Positions 1-11,529 of a DNA stretch of 64,000 nt are shown piece after piece. Source of the stretch: Pseudovirgaria hyperparasitica (lineage: Eukaryota > Ascomycota > Dothideomycetes > Acrospermales > Acrospermaceae); NCBI RefSeq assembly GCF_010093815.1, contig NW_022985556.1:471339-535338 (forward strand), in the 5' to 3' direction. The notes beneath the pieces were generated by a model that was not told where the DNA came from, searched no databases, and was given only the letters and a program-made list of their open reading frames with translations. The translations under genes were made by a program, and so were the position numbers. Within the stretch, counting starts at the first letter, position 1. Each line of letters starts with the position of its first letter.

Positions 1-695
1 GGGATGGCGGGACCGGGAGGGGTTTCTGCGGCTTGTGACTGGGGAGGCGTGGATTGGGGGGTTGGCGGAGCTGGGGGCGCGTGGGTTCGCGTTTGATGTT
101 GGGGTTGATCAGCGGGGTGGGGGGGTTTGGCAGCTTGAGGGGGTGGTTGAGATGGTTGTGAGGTTGGGGAGGGTTGGGACGCGGCCGAGGTTGATACTGA
201 GTGAGTTTGGAAGGGGGGGGCGCGGATTTCCTGGGATGTTGGTTGCTGATGAGGGGTGTAGATCATCTTTGCAAGCCGGATGTTAGGGGCCGGTTGCGGA
301 CTGCGGAGCAGTTGCGTGATTATGCTCGTTGGGTTAAAGTCATGGAGGTCTTGGCTGGGTTTCCGGATTATCCGGGCATATACGTGAAGCTTTCCGGAGC
401 TTTCTCCGAGATGGAGGACCAGGACGAGTCGGATCCGCTGTCGACAGACGATATTGCTGAACAACTCAAACCTTGGGTCGATGTTGTTCTGAATGCATTT
501 GGCCCTGATCGAGTCATGTTTGGGAGCGACTGGCCGGTGTGTAATGTTGGAGGACCGGGAGAAGGGAAATCCTGGAAGAGCTGGCAGGCGTATGTGGCAA
601 AGGTTATTGCTGATCGAGGCTTGGAGTCTGACGACGAGACTGGGGCGTCGAAGATATGGGGAGGTACAGCATGCGAAGCGTACGGAATTACGTGA
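1..695 (+). CDS. Amidohydrolase family protein, 3' part (5' end outside window)
   Basis: This is the C-terminal part of a metal-dependent amidohydrolase of the TIM-barrel 'amidohydrolase 2' type, the group that includes sugar lactonases and pyrone hydrolases. Exons are <2-200 and 262-695; the intron 201-261 has a GTGAGT donor and a TGCTGAT branch motif, and the join restores the family motif LNHLCKPD. The later stretch VMFGSDWPV carries the conserved Asp near the end of the barrel. The stop is TGA at 693-695. The first 260 bases of the coding strand are strikingly G-rich, while the second exon is of ordinary composition. The exact substrate cannot be told, and the N-terminal metal-binding His pair lies outside the window. 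Confidence 0.85.
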
Positions 696-1498
696 ACCTT
701 CTCATGAAGAAGTATGTCACACTATGACTCCTGAGATCAGGCTGTTGCTGCAAACGAATAGTAGAGAATGGGCCTCTAGACGAGATAGTTAGCAATGCTC
801 GTGAAGATCAGCTGTTGAAATGCACATCACAACTCACAAAATCTAGGCCTTGGAAGACCACCCTCTCTTATCACCCCTCTGATATTCTGCCAAACGTCGT
901 CTGCAGAGATGATCACATCCCACCCAACAAAGACACCGCCATCCGACCAAAGCCATCATACTCTCCCCGTACGCCATATCAAAAACAGAGATACGTATAC
1001 TCACCCCAAAGAAGCCCCCCCCCAACCAATCTTGCTCCACACAATCACCCTCTCCAGTCCCAACAACACAAACATCCAAGAACCCACAACACATTCCCAC
1101 TACACACCATCATGACAACCTAGCACTCACCTCAACTCACAAACCCAACCCCACGGTCCACCCGCCTCGGAACCAAGCACTCGATAATTATCCCAGCCAG
1201 ACCCAGCCAGAGTCCTCGTCTACAACCCCACCTCTGCTCACATCACGCCATACCTAAATACAAACACACACAAACCATCACGCCCACACACACATACACA
1301 GACCATCACGCCCATGCCTACCAACCCACACGAGTATCAACAGCCCCAGAGGCCCTAATACACAACCCAAGAAACCAACAATGCTGCGCACTACCAGCGT
1401 GCTCATATCACACCCCTGACACTCATCTGTGAAACTCCATGTCCATCGCGGGATTTTATACAGTAAGTATACCGCACACAAACGGCGGATAAGACGGT

Positions 1499-1516
1499 AC
1501 GTAGTACGTACTACGT
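1499..1516. repeat. 18-bp perfect palindrome (ACGTAGTACGTACTACGT)
   Basis: The 18 bases equal their own reverse complement. Related TACGTA and CTACGTG words follow directly. It could be a symmetric protein-binding site or simple repeat drift; nothing links it to a gene. Confidence 0.7.
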
Positions 1517-4500
1517 GCTACGTATGCTAGGGGAGGAGGAGGAAGAAGAAGAAGTAGAAGAAGAAGAAGAGGATAGGATAGTAAGTACGGTTTGGCGCTA
1601 GATGCCAAGTTGGCACAGACGCAAGAGAGCAAGACCCGGGAAAAATAAAAACAGTAGTGTAGATTATCTATTCATGCCCGAGCGAGCGTCTGTCAAAAGC
1701 ATGGATGGCTATGTTGCGCGAACAGTAAGTAGCTCGTTCGTCTGCTTGCCTCGAAAGAAAGAAAAGTGGTTGATGTGATTGATTGTTTGATAGGTTGATG
1801 GATGGGATGGGATGGATGGATGGATGGACGACTCGTGCGAAACGACAAAAAATCTCTCGAGGTAATTGATTCAATCAGAATATCCGAGTCTGACACCTAA
1901 TTGATTACCAGACCTTAGTTACTTAAAACCCCAACCAACCAACCAACCAACCCTACCTACTTCAAAGAACCAAGGAGCTAATTATTATATCTAGCTAGCA
2001 AGGATCACAAAACGTGTCTTAATTATCAACCGAACTAATACATACCACCAGTCCCTCTCCCCAAAAATCGAAAAAACCAACCAATAAGAACACAGCAGTC
2101 AGTCACCGATGACGACTTTTTCCAATCCCATCAACTTTTTTTTCTTTTTCCCTCTACTATTTTTTGAATCTTGAAAAGAAAATCGAAACATATCTGACCA
2201 TAAAGACAATCAGGCTTCCGCGGATTCGTCAGAATTCTTTTTTTAGCGTACTTAAGTCGTGTTTTGGATAATACGCATGCATAATTATAGATGATGATGA
2301 TAGTGATGATATCAGTAGCACTGGGTATTAGTGTGTGTGTGTGTGTCGCAGCATGTCATGCCATCGCATGATGAACGGTGACACCTTGACAAGAACATTC
2401 CACGAAAGCCTGTTAATAAGATGCGCAGTGGTATAGGCATAGGAATTACTTTGTTTATAAAAGCATCAACACCGAGGAGTAATGCCTCCTGTGCATGGCG
2501 CAAAGGTGTTGTTGCATGCAAGAATCTGCGAATGCTCCTGAAGGCGAAATGGCAGGCAAACATTTCGCGTGGAATGACGCGTTGAGTCACACCTCCGACC
2601 AGGCACCAGGTCTGAGCTCTCCATCCAGAAGATGTCGTTCCACAGACACAGTGAAGGGCCCCCCCCACCCCTGGTCGATAATATTATATATGGACTGCGG
2701 ATTATAAGAGAACAGTGTCAGGGTCCGATGAGAGAGAGAGCAGGCTGCAGCGCAGATTGACATTCTTGAAACCTTTTTGTTCCCCAGTGCAGTCCTCCTG
2801 CAAGACGAGAACCGAGATTTCTACATCTGAAACGAAGAATGGAGAAAAGAATTGGTTGTGTATCGATAAGGCAGATGAGTAGGCCCCCGAGGAGGACGGC
2901 GGCGGTGGACCTAGACCCAGCAAAGCGCAGGCAAGGTGCAGATGAGGCTCAACGGCTCATGATCCGGGAAGCTAATAATTAGTCGAACGGGCAAAGGAAA
3001 TAACGTTGGGCAGCCACAATTAGAGCCGTCTGGGTAGCTGGAACTGACTCGTACGGAGGAAAAGTGTTCCTCCAGTGAGGGCGAATTGATAGTGATCGCC
3101 GACGATCGACAGGGGCAATCCAGCAGGGCTTGGCATCCCAGGGCAGCGGCATCGGTGGGGGGGTGAGAACCGAACTGTACGCGGTGTATGAGTGTACCAG
3201 TTCCAGAAGATGAGACGGTGCAACGGTGCGAGGCCAGGTCACAGAACTTGAGGAGCGGGTTCCGGATGCTTAGCCATGTCCATGAGAGAGCAGTGCGGCT
3301 CGGCGCGCGAGTAGATGACCCAGAATGGTGCTCAGTTGTGTGTGTGGCACATGTACCTTGTGCAGCAGAAGAAAGTCTCCATCGGTATAGAATTCACGGC
3401 AGTATTACAAGGATATACAGCTTATGTTCCCAATTTGATAGCACACACCGGGTACAACAGTCGACCAGGAGAAGGTTGGTGATGCTGATGATACTGCCTC
3501 GGCAAAGACGTTTTGTGGAGACATACCTAACAGCGACGGCGATGCTTCTGCGCAGTCGACACGAGGGAGGAAAAAGCCATGTCTTGGAACGGTGACTCTT
3601 TTCGAACATCCTGCTCCACATTCCACGTGTGAGCGGAGATGCATGGAGAGAGGAGGGAGGAGTCCGGTCGACGATCCGTCAAAAAGAAGGAGATTCTGTT
3701 GGGAACGCTTCCACCGGAATGGTAGGGCCGATGCACCTTTCTGCAGTGCCGCTGCAGCTAAAGCCAGCCAAACATAGCCCGTCCGCCCGCCCACAATCCA
3801 CATTCCCGCCTCCCCGGCCCCCGAAATCGATGTACTATTATGTACTCTCTCGTAAATAAATAAAAAAACAAAAGAGGAGGGACGCACGAGAGTTTGTGCT
3901 GCCTTGCCATTCAAATAGAGTTTGATTGTGGACTGACGGCCTTATCCTTGCCCGTACGACTTTTTCTTCTGGAATATGTCTGTACACTGAACATGGATGG
4001 CAGATGGGCTCTGGGTTGCATGTATTGCGGTCACATGATCGAGTACAAATAGCAAGCCATCAGCAGCCTGACTGGCTGGCTTAATCTTGACTCTTGAGTG
4101 GATAGAAGTGGGCGATGTGTCGGTTTCATTAATGAGAACATTGATTATCAGTCTCCACTGCGAATCTGTGTATACCTTGCTGATTACGTTGGTGTTTCGG
4201 TAGCCAGTAGACCTTCAAGTCGCGCATGTTACCGGGACTGATGTGGGTGGTTGAGATGATCGATTATGCAGTCTAACAAAACTGCGTGTCCGCAGGTGGA
4301 CTCTGGACTGCGGATGCGTTCGTGAAGGCCAAATAAAGGTAAGGCTGCATGCCGATGGGGCGTCAAGGATCTTGACACCTGCACGCTGTAATAGCACCCA
4401 AGCTTGAGAATCTCTTTCGACCGTAAAGCCAGAAGAATCGAGCAACTGATGCGTCAAAAAGAATGAGTAAGCCCTTACGTTCCGTGAAAGCTCGCTCATG

Positions 4501-4747
4501 AAACCAACACAGGTCTTCCCATCGGAGCTGGTGTCGCGTTTAGCAGTTCGCCACGAGCAAGTGACGCGTCGGGGGAAAAGAACATCCATGTTTGTTACCA
4601 CATGACACGAGTGTGTGCAGCATGCAACCCTGGTAGGCTTATTGGTATAATCCGGTGTCGTGAGACATTTGTATTACTGGAAGTCGTATACCGTAACCTG
4701 ATACTGCCGAGAAATATTGGCCTGGCTCGCTCAGATAGAGTCTGACA

Positions 4748-4748
<1 letters not shown>

Positions 4749-4786
<38 letters not shown>
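4749..4786. repeat. (CA)19 microsatellite
   Basis: Uninterrupted CA dinucleotide repeat of 38 bp in the spacer. Confidence 0.95.
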
Positions 4787-4789
<3 letters not shown>

Positions 4790-7700
4790 GATTTTTTGTC
4801 TGAGCGGATCAAGCCGCTGAGTATGCCTGCCTCTTCATGTGCTTCCATGATCATAGTGCTAGCCAGACTATACATGCGCTGGAGAGCAGCACCGCCCTGC
4901 CGTAGTTACTGTTGTTTGACTGAAGCTGTGCCTTTGTCCAATCTCTTCCACGTTACAAGCTGCCTGAACAGGCGTCGCCAGATAAATGGCCCGATCGCAA
5001 ATTCATGACAGGTGAGATCCCTGGGCCACACAAAAGAATATGCTGCAAGCTTCCAGAAGAGATAGTCAAGCCAGTAACAAGAGCAGGGGAGGGGTGCAGG
5101 TCATGAGTGTAATGAAAGAATTATACGGATGCACGATAGCGCCGAGCGAGACGATCATCCCCCTTTTTCAGTGGTCGGGGGGAAGGGCAGGGCCGTTTGC
5201 GCCTCTTTCCGAGTGCCAGCCACCATCCAGCCAACCAGCCAAGGCAAGAAGTCGAATCTAAAACCACAGAAGCGGCATACCGTGCGAGATAATAGCTGTG
5301 AACACCTTGATACCGTTCTCAGCAAATATAAAATTCCGGCAGGGTATGGTCGATTGATTACCATCCCACGTGGGTAGATGCAGAGAGCAGCTCGTCCAAT
5401 ACCATGTGGACCATGTGGGATCAACGGCCAACCGGGTCCACTTTGCGAGATTGTTTGGGATTGGGCAATGAAAAAAAGCACAAGAAGAATGTTGTTCTAT
5501 AACCAGTAACGGCTTCTTTTGTTCTGTGATCCGTTGAGACCCACAACACGCAGCTTGTAGGCTGGCTGGTGGTGAAGAGAGAGAGAGTGTGTGTGCATTG
5601 GGTACCGGCGTATTGGGAAAATGCAGTGAGTGTGAGAAATGAGTGTGGAGCATGGGTGGAGTCTAGAGCCCGCAACGCTGGGTTAGCAATCGGGGATAAC
5701 GACCCGCAGCGACGACTAGGAGTTGTAGGAGGATGATGGTCGTGTTCTTTCTTATGATCCAAACCTTCTAGCTCCCTCCCTGCCCATGAGCAAGATAGCC
5801 GTTTATGGGGCCAGATGGAGTGGAAGGAACAGCCACGAAGCTATTCCACAACTTAAATTCAATCTAGATGACACTCTACCAGGTCCGAGCCAAGGATGTC
5901 TACAGGATGAGATTGGATAGCGGCGTACGGGGGCGAGAATGCAAGGTACAACCTGACAGGAGTGAGAGAAGTGAGAGTTGTCTGGAGGCGAGACGTATGA
6001 TTTCACAATCCTTTTTCGACCAGCATCGTGGGCTGACAGCGGATGCTTGAAGGACGGCCGGCAGACAGTGGCAGTAGCAGGAGGGAGGTGTGGAAGAACT
6101 GATATCATCAAGGCTTATTTTTGGCTCATGATGCATTCGGCTGGAGTAACGCGACGGATGCAAGGTGATCGTGGCCGTGGCCCGCAGCAGCATGGCAGGC
6201 TGGTATACATGGAAAAAAGCATCATCGGCATCATGAACAGGCAAACAACGCGCCAGCTTCGATGCAGGCGCATGGATAGGAAAAAAAGGTAGATGAGGAT
6301 GCATAAATTATGATGATAATGAGTTTTGTTGGTGGTGGTGGTGGTGGACGAAGTGAATTGTGGGTGGCCCGTTAGCGGCACTCAGGACAGGGTGAGACGG
6401 GTTCTGCAGCAGTTCTGGGGGGTTGCCTCATTTGGGCTCAATTTGGGGGAAGCGGGCCTATGTTGGCTACTTTCTTGGACAAACGGGCTGACACGACGAC
6501 CATCATGACGCCCTGGGCTGTAGGCTGCATAGTAGTAGTAGTAGTAGTCAGGTACCAGTGGACAGCCAGTACCGGTGTAGTATAGTGAGTATACTACTAC
6601 TAAACAACAGATATGCTGTGGAACCGGACAGGACAGACACAGGCTGCCGCTGCGGGCTGCAAGGAGCCGCCAGTCTGTTGCTTCATTGGAAGTTAGAACA
6701 CCCATTAGCCTGAACTTTGAGCTACTGTACAATCCGACTAAACTCCAACATCAACGCCTTGAAACATGCCTCCGGTTCCTGGACCCCCCCTGGAATTGTC
6801 CGAGAGCAGTCTTGCTCGCACTTTTTGCTAAACTTCCTGAGCAATCAAACTGCTTCTGCTGCCTGGAGGGCTCATCATCATCATCACCATAATCATCATC
6901 GTTTCTGCTTAGTGCCCATGCCGCGGCCGTCCATCGTCGCAGCTTGGATCTTTTGCACATCATCACCTATACTGCAAATTGATAGTCCAAACATTCCAAG
7001 ACACTTACTTGCTTGGACGAAGCACTACAACTGTCTGTCGACTAGTATGCATGCGTCCGGCTCTCTTGCCGCATCTTCCAATGTTCCAATGCCGGCAAGC
7101 TAGATTACTACTACTGTACTACTACTAATACTGCTACGACCATCTCCTGGGATGGCCAACGTCAAGCCGGAATTGTTGTTGCCCAACGGCTCACCCTTGA
7201 AATGAAAATAAAACAAAAAGGCTGTGGTGGTGATGACGACGACGCCCAAGGTATAATAAGCTGTACAGTGACAGTCATCGTAAAGCGGGAACAACACGAC
7301 GAGGCCTTGGGAGTGCTAAAGCGACCAGTGACGGGTGGAATGCGACGTCTCTCAATCTCATTTGACTCTCTCTATTATGGGCTTTGTGGTAAGGTGGGAG
7401 GGGGGAGGGGGGGGGTTAGACAAAGGATGGTGGTACGCTCGGTGCAGGGCGCGGACTGATCGCACAGGCACCGCCGCTTGGGGACACGTCCACGCCCTGA
7501 CGGGAAATTTTAAAACAAAAAAAAAGCAGAGGCCTTCCAACGGACACAGAGTCAAATGTCATCTAATCCGGACCATGGGAAAGGGGCCCCTAGGACATAT
7601 ATTCTTTCCGTGCCCACGCCTATCCCATGAACTCTTCTAACTTTTGATATCCTTCCTGTACCATCATCTCCTCACCTCGATACCTCCGTCGTGCGCTGGT

Positions 7701-8165
7701 TTAGCATTTCTTCCTGCCTCGCTTCCATACCTCAAAACCTCGACCTTCAACGTTACCTCCACGACAACAATACTGTCGACGCCGCCATCTCCGTCGTCTG
7801 TAATATAACAAGATCCAAAAGAGGCACCTTGCACTACCGCGCTCTGCCATAATACGTCGATTCTACCTCTCACAAGCAGTTTCGCTTCTGCAACCGCATC
7901 CTCAAACGAGCTACCAATCTCACAGCTCACATCCGATTTGGTAATTTCACGCGCTCATCCGACGACCACCACCACTACTACTACAACAACAACGAAGCTT
8001 TGATCCTGTGTCCGCGACGCGCTTGGATTTCGCATTGCACCCAGTGAGTCAATTCTACAGCTATAATAAGCTGACTGCGCCGATGCGGTTGCTGAGTGGG
8101 GTGCGATTACTGACAATCTATAAATCCAGGCTTCCTCCACGCCTCAAACACACTTCATTCCAACA

Positions 8166-8264
8166 ATGATTGTCAGGGTAGAACTCGCAATGCCAATGGG
8201 ACGCGGCGCTTACGATACTACGGGCACGCCGAAACCACCTCCGCCTCCTCCGAAAAGGCGATGA
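8166..8264 (+). CDS. Small ORF, 32 aa, Pro/Arg-rich end
   Basis: The ATG at 8166 begins 36 bases after the acceptor of intron 8044-8129. The peptide starts MIVRVELAMPMGRGAYD and ends in a run of six prolines followed by KRR. In the predicted mRNA it would be the first sizeable upstream ORF, ahead of the 71-aa frame at 8380. It could be a regulatory uORF or a microprotein. I do not recognise it. Confidence 0.3.
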   Translation: MIVRVELAMPMGRGAYDTTGTPKPPPPPPKRR

Positions 8265-8379
8265 CAAGCTTCAAGCTACCGCACACACCTTTTGAGCTCT
8301 CTCACTGGTCGCGCCAAACCTTTTCCTACCCACATCTATTCGTCTCCTTTTCATACCATCCTATTCAGCTTGCGACTTT

Positions 8380-8655
8380 ATGGAGAATACTGGGTCCGGC
8401 ACGACTGCTCTTTCCGCCACATTGAAACGTTCCACACTGACAGCGGGAATGGCTCGTCTCGCATCGTAAGTCGCTACCCTTGATTCTTACAACGTGGGCA
8501 GCCTCGCTAACATTGTCCTTGACAGTCAATCTCCCCGCGTCGCAAATAACCCTGAACCCTTTCATCCTCCTCGGCACGACTCCCTGACCTGCCTGTCTCA
8601 TTTGAATCCACACTTGCAACAATTTCCGTCCGCCTCGCCAGTATCGTCCTTTTAA
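8380..8655 (+). CDS. Candidate spliced small protein, 71 aa
   Basis: Exons 8380-8465 and 8526-8655. The frame opens with MENTGSGTTALSATLKRS and continues without a stop through a canonical 60-nt intron (GTAAGT, GCTAACA branch, GACAG), ending at TAA 8653-8655. The second exon reads SQSPRVANNPEPFHPPRHDS and so on. Survival of the frame across a good intron is the main support; the length is short enough for chance. There is no signal peptide or membrane segment, and the protein is Ser/Pro-rich and basic at the N-terminus. No family is recognised. Confidence 0.35.
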
Positions 8656-9566
8656 TCCCAGCGTCTTATTTTCCGTTCAGCGATTAATACCCTTGCGAGC
8701 GTCCGTTCAGCATCTCATTCGTCCTTTTCGGCTTTTGTATCACTACTAGATCGTCCTCCCGTCACTTCAACACTGCTGCGACATCTGCTTTTTCAGCACT
8801 TGTATATGGGGAAATCTTTCTCTCAAAAAGTTGGTTCTCTTTTGTTTTCGGCGTTTACACTATAGACTGGGAAGCTCAAGCTGCAACAATCAAAATCGGG
8901 GTCTCTTTTTTCTATATTTTCCTTTCGGCTTACATTTTCCTTTTGCCATTTGTTTTCTGGATAGACAAACTGGGATCGGCCAGAACATTTCCCCCAGCTC
9001 GCGGCTCGCGCTGCATATGAGTCTGTGGAGGGGAGCAACATTTTGTACAATAGCTCTCAGAGCAAAGAGAAAAGCGCAGAACAGGCTGGCCCCAAATGAA
9101 GCTTGCGCTTGGGAGGGAAAAAGAGAAAACTCGCGTACGGCATGTTGTTACGATGTTCAGTTTTCTTCCTACCACGGTTGGTGGAGCTACTCCTGTCTAT
9201 CACGGCACCATGAGGATCGCGCTGAACACTACGGGGCTGTTCAGTCCGTGTATCGTTGCACACATACACACACAATACACACTTGTACAAATATCACGGT
9301 GGCCAGCCACACACACACCAGGGGGAGCAGGAGCAGGAGTATTTTTCACTACGTAACTAGCTTTCACGAATATAGACTATACCATCAACTTCTTTCCACG
9401 CTGTATAATGACTGTCGTCTAGCATAGCTGACAGACGGCAGAGCATAAATTTAATCACGAGACCAGCAGTGCTCACAACACAGTCAGCCGTCTCACCATG
9501 CCGTCGTTGTCGTTGTTGCTGTTGTGTCATCCCACGCAAACCAACTCCCAGGGCTGCAGCTTAGCT

Positions 9567-9590
9567 TAGCTAGGTAGAGCTACCTAGCTA
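9567..9590. repeat. 24-bp inverted repeat (11-bp arms, 2-base centre)
   Basis: TAGCTAGGTAG is followed by AG and then its exact reverse complement CTACCTAGCTA. It sits in a cluster of TAGC/TAGG words. It could form a hairpin in RNA or bind a dimeric protein. Confidence 0.8.
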
Positions 9591-9710
9591 TGGTCGAATA
9601 TGGTATCATTATCCCCACGAACTATTACTCCTGCCCCTCACCTCCGCTCCCGGCTCGTGCCCCAGCTGCGGCCGCGGCCACCGTTCCACCTTATTTCCCC
9701 CAAACCTGGT

Positions 9711-9754
9711 AGACCGATTGACCGACCGACCGACCGGCTGACTGACTGACTGAA
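9711..9754. repeat. GACC then GACT tetranucleotide tract
   Basis: Several copies of GACC run directly into copies of GACT, an interrupted tetranucleotide microsatellite. Confidence 0.8.
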
Positions 9755-10292
9755 CAAACACTCTTCCATTAATTAGCTGCAGAACGTGCAGACTGCGCTT
9801 CTTTTCATCCTTCTTCAAAGAAGATAAGCTGGGATTACAGTCTGCATGAACTCATCATGTCTTGGTGCCGCGTGGAGACTGCGTTTGTGCATGCATGTCT
9901 TGTTCCTTGTCTTGTTCTATCGTGGTTTTTTTCTCTTACAGACTCTCTACCGTTTTTCTGGATTAATTATTACTTCTTCGTGCATGGCTAAATTAGTACA
10001 TGGTACAGCATAGCACGGCACGGCACGTATGGCACAGCATAGTTCTTGTTCACGGGCAATTCTATTTTGCATTCTATTTGTATGCAGGCATGCAGCCTTG
10101 TCCTGATATAATAGCCTGTTTTTTTGCAAATAGCTTGGTTAGGGAGGGAGGTAGAGGGATGGCATGTGTGACGAACTACTCTGTAGTACCGTGTAGGCAG
10201 TAGGTAGGTATGTAAATGTCAGCATCCACGTGCCTGGTGCTCGGTGCCCGTCTGGTGCGGCGTAGCATGGATGGGTGGATGGACGGATGGAA

Positions 10293-10327
10293 TGATGGAG
10301 TGATGGAGTGATGGAGTGATGGAGTGA
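10293..10327. repeat. GATGGAGT octamer tandem repeat
   Basis: Four near-perfect copies of an 8-bp unit, preceded by GGAT-type repeats from about 10267. Confidence 0.8.
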
Positions 10328-10895
10328 CTGAAAGACTGAGTGAGTGCGTGAGTGAGTGCGCAACGGGCAGATTATATTATCTTATATCATCCACACACAC
10401 ACACACACACAGCATTTCCCAGGTACAGCAAAGCAAGGCAAAGCAAGGTAAGCCAAGCCAGTCGATAATTATCAGCATTAGCATGCCTGGCACCGCAATC
10501 CCATCGTCTCACCTCATTTCCACAACAACAACACACACACCCACTCTCTCTCTCTCTCTCTCGCGCGCTCTGGCTCTGCCTCCTCCCTTCCGCTCCTGCT
10601 CACATCACCTCACTTTTCCTCGACGCTCGTCCGTTCGGTCTTCCGCACGATGCCGCGCGCGGGCTGGGATGGGGTGTTGTTCTGCGTGTGTTGTGATGGT
10701 GGGCGACCCGGTGGTGTGGAGTTGTGGAGGGATGTGGGAGGGTGGGAGATATACAATTCGATGGATGGTTATACTTGTTTCGTTGCTTGCTTGCCTGCCT
10801 TGTGTTGCTGGGCGTGACCATACACTCTACACGCTACATAATTAGTATGTACGCGTGAGACGACCATCGCAGCACCAAGACCGCACGCCGCTGGA

Positions 10896-10903
10896 GAATT
10901 CAT
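10896..10903. repeat. Left target-site duplication GAATTCAT
   Basis: The 8-bp word GAATTCAT immediately precedes the left terminal inverted repeat and is repeated exactly at 11522-11529 after the right one. Eight-base duplications are the mark of hAT-family integration. Confidence 0.8.
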
Positions 10904-11075
10904 GAGGGTTTCTCAAGCGTCCAGTGTATTTTAGTGTTCTAAACGTTTAAAACAAAGACTTACTGAGTAATCATGTAGTCAATAGTTTAGCCGAAGTAAT
11001 ATCCGCTACCCTTCTATCCGCCTCTTCTTCTTCTCTCTCTCTCTCCCTCTCTCTCCCTCTCTTCCTCCCTCCCCC

Positions 11076-11280
11076 NNNNNNNNNNNNNNNNNNNNNNNNN
11101 NNNNNNNNNNNNNNNNNNNNNNNNNNNNNNNNNNNNNNNNNNNNNNNNNNNNNNNNNNNNNNNNNNNNNNNNNNNNNNNNNNNNNNNNNNNNNNNNNNNN
11201 NNNNNNNNNNNNNNNNNNNNNNNNNNNNNNNNNNNNNNNNNNNNNNNNNNNNNNNNNNNNNNNNNNNNNNNNNNNNNNNN
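11076..11280. other. Assembly gap (205 N)
   Basis: The run of N lies between a CT-rich microsatellite and the 63-bp tandem repeats, so collapse of a repeat array is the likely cause. The stated size may be an estimate. Confidence 0.95.
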
Positions 11281-11403
11281 AAAACAACACTGATTACACG
11301 TGTTTTTTGACTGATTTTGACTGATTTTGACCTCGCAGGCTTCAAAACAACACTGATTACACGTGTTTTTGATTGATTTTGACTGATTTTGACCTCACGG
11401 GTG
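11281..11403. repeat. 63-bp tandem repeat, at least two copies
   Basis: Unit 1 is 11281-11343 and unit 2 starts at 11344. Each begins AAAACAACACTGATTACACG and holds a doubled CTGATTTTGA. More copies may lie in the gap. The ACACGTGT core is an E-box-like palindrome. Confidence 0.85.
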
Positions 11404-11521
11404 ACGGATATACACGTGCTTTAAGTTTGTTCTATATTACTTAGTAAGACGGCTTCGATATATGGTATAATAGCCGACTCGTATAGTACATATAATACAG
11501 CTGGACGCTTGAGAAACCCTC

Positions 11522-11529
11522 GAATTCAT
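11522..11529. repeat. Right target-site duplication GAATTCAT
   Basis: Exact copy of 10896-10903 directly after the right terminal inverted repeat. Confidence 0.8.

Larger units (their letters stand above)
696..7599. other. Long repeat-rich intergenic spacer
   Basis: No reading frame here shows a recognisable domain or a convincing splice pattern. The stretch holds an A/C-rich block (about 900-1400), a perfect palindrome at 1499-1516, GGAT and CCAA tetranucleotide runs near 1795-1830 and 1928-1953, a GT run near 2332, the CA run at 4749-4786, trinucleotide runs of GTA/GGT type near 6330-6600, and G-runs near 7388-7414. Minus-strand open frames of up to about 170 codons (around 3405-3914) have no motif and look like chance. 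It is the first part of a 13 kb gene-poor block. Confidence 0.7.
7600..8700 (+). ncRNA. Candidate spliced transcript with small ORFs (orphan leader or lncRNA)
   Basis: The plus strand here has pyrimidine-rich texture like the leaders of known genes in this window and carries two textbook fungal introns. Intron A is 8044-8129 (GTGAGT donor, TACTGAC branch, CCAG acceptor). Intron B is 8466-8525 (GTAAGT donor, GCTAACA branch, GACAG acceptor). Between and across them are two small ORFs: 8166-8264 (32 aa) and a 71-aa frame that stays open through intron B. No large ORF follows for 5 kb, so this is either a long non-coding RNA, a small-protein gene, or the leader of a gene I cannot see. The transcript ends are guesses. 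Confidence 0.45.
8701..10895. other. Spacer with microsatellites
   Basis: A T/C-rich stretch (8701-8960) is followed by mixed low-complexity sequence. Noted repeats are a CA-rich patch near 9255-9325, the hairpin at 9567-9590, GACC/GACT runs at 9711-9754, GATGGAGT repeats near 10293-10327, and CA and CT runs near 10393-10410 and 10543-10562. A plus-strand frame of 198 codons at 8831-9427 has no domain and runs through CA repeats, so I do not call it. Confidence 0.65.
10904..11521. mobile_element. Non-autonomous hAT-type element (MITE) with tandem-repeat core and assembly gap
   Basis: The ends are inverted copies: the left begins GAGGGTTTCTCAAGCGTCC and the right end reads the same on the minus strand, with a match of 21 bp that continues imperfectly into TGTATT. 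A subterminal pair (GACTTACTGAGTAAT near 10957-10971, against GTCTTACTAAGTAAT on the minus strand near 11438-11452) extends the symmetry. A perfect 8-bp duplication flanks the element. Inside are a CT-rich tract, 205 unknown bases, then two copies of a 63-bp unit. No transposase frame is visible, so it would need a hAT transposase from elsewhere. The true length is uncertain because of the gap. Confidence 0.8.

Noticed and set aside
3405-3914. Minus-strand ORF of 169 codons
   Set aside because: No recognisable motif, and overlapping open frames on both strands show that the region is simply poor in stops.
8831-9427. Plus-strand ORF of 198 codons
   Set aside because: No domain, runs through CA repeats with His/Thr runs, no leader or splice support.
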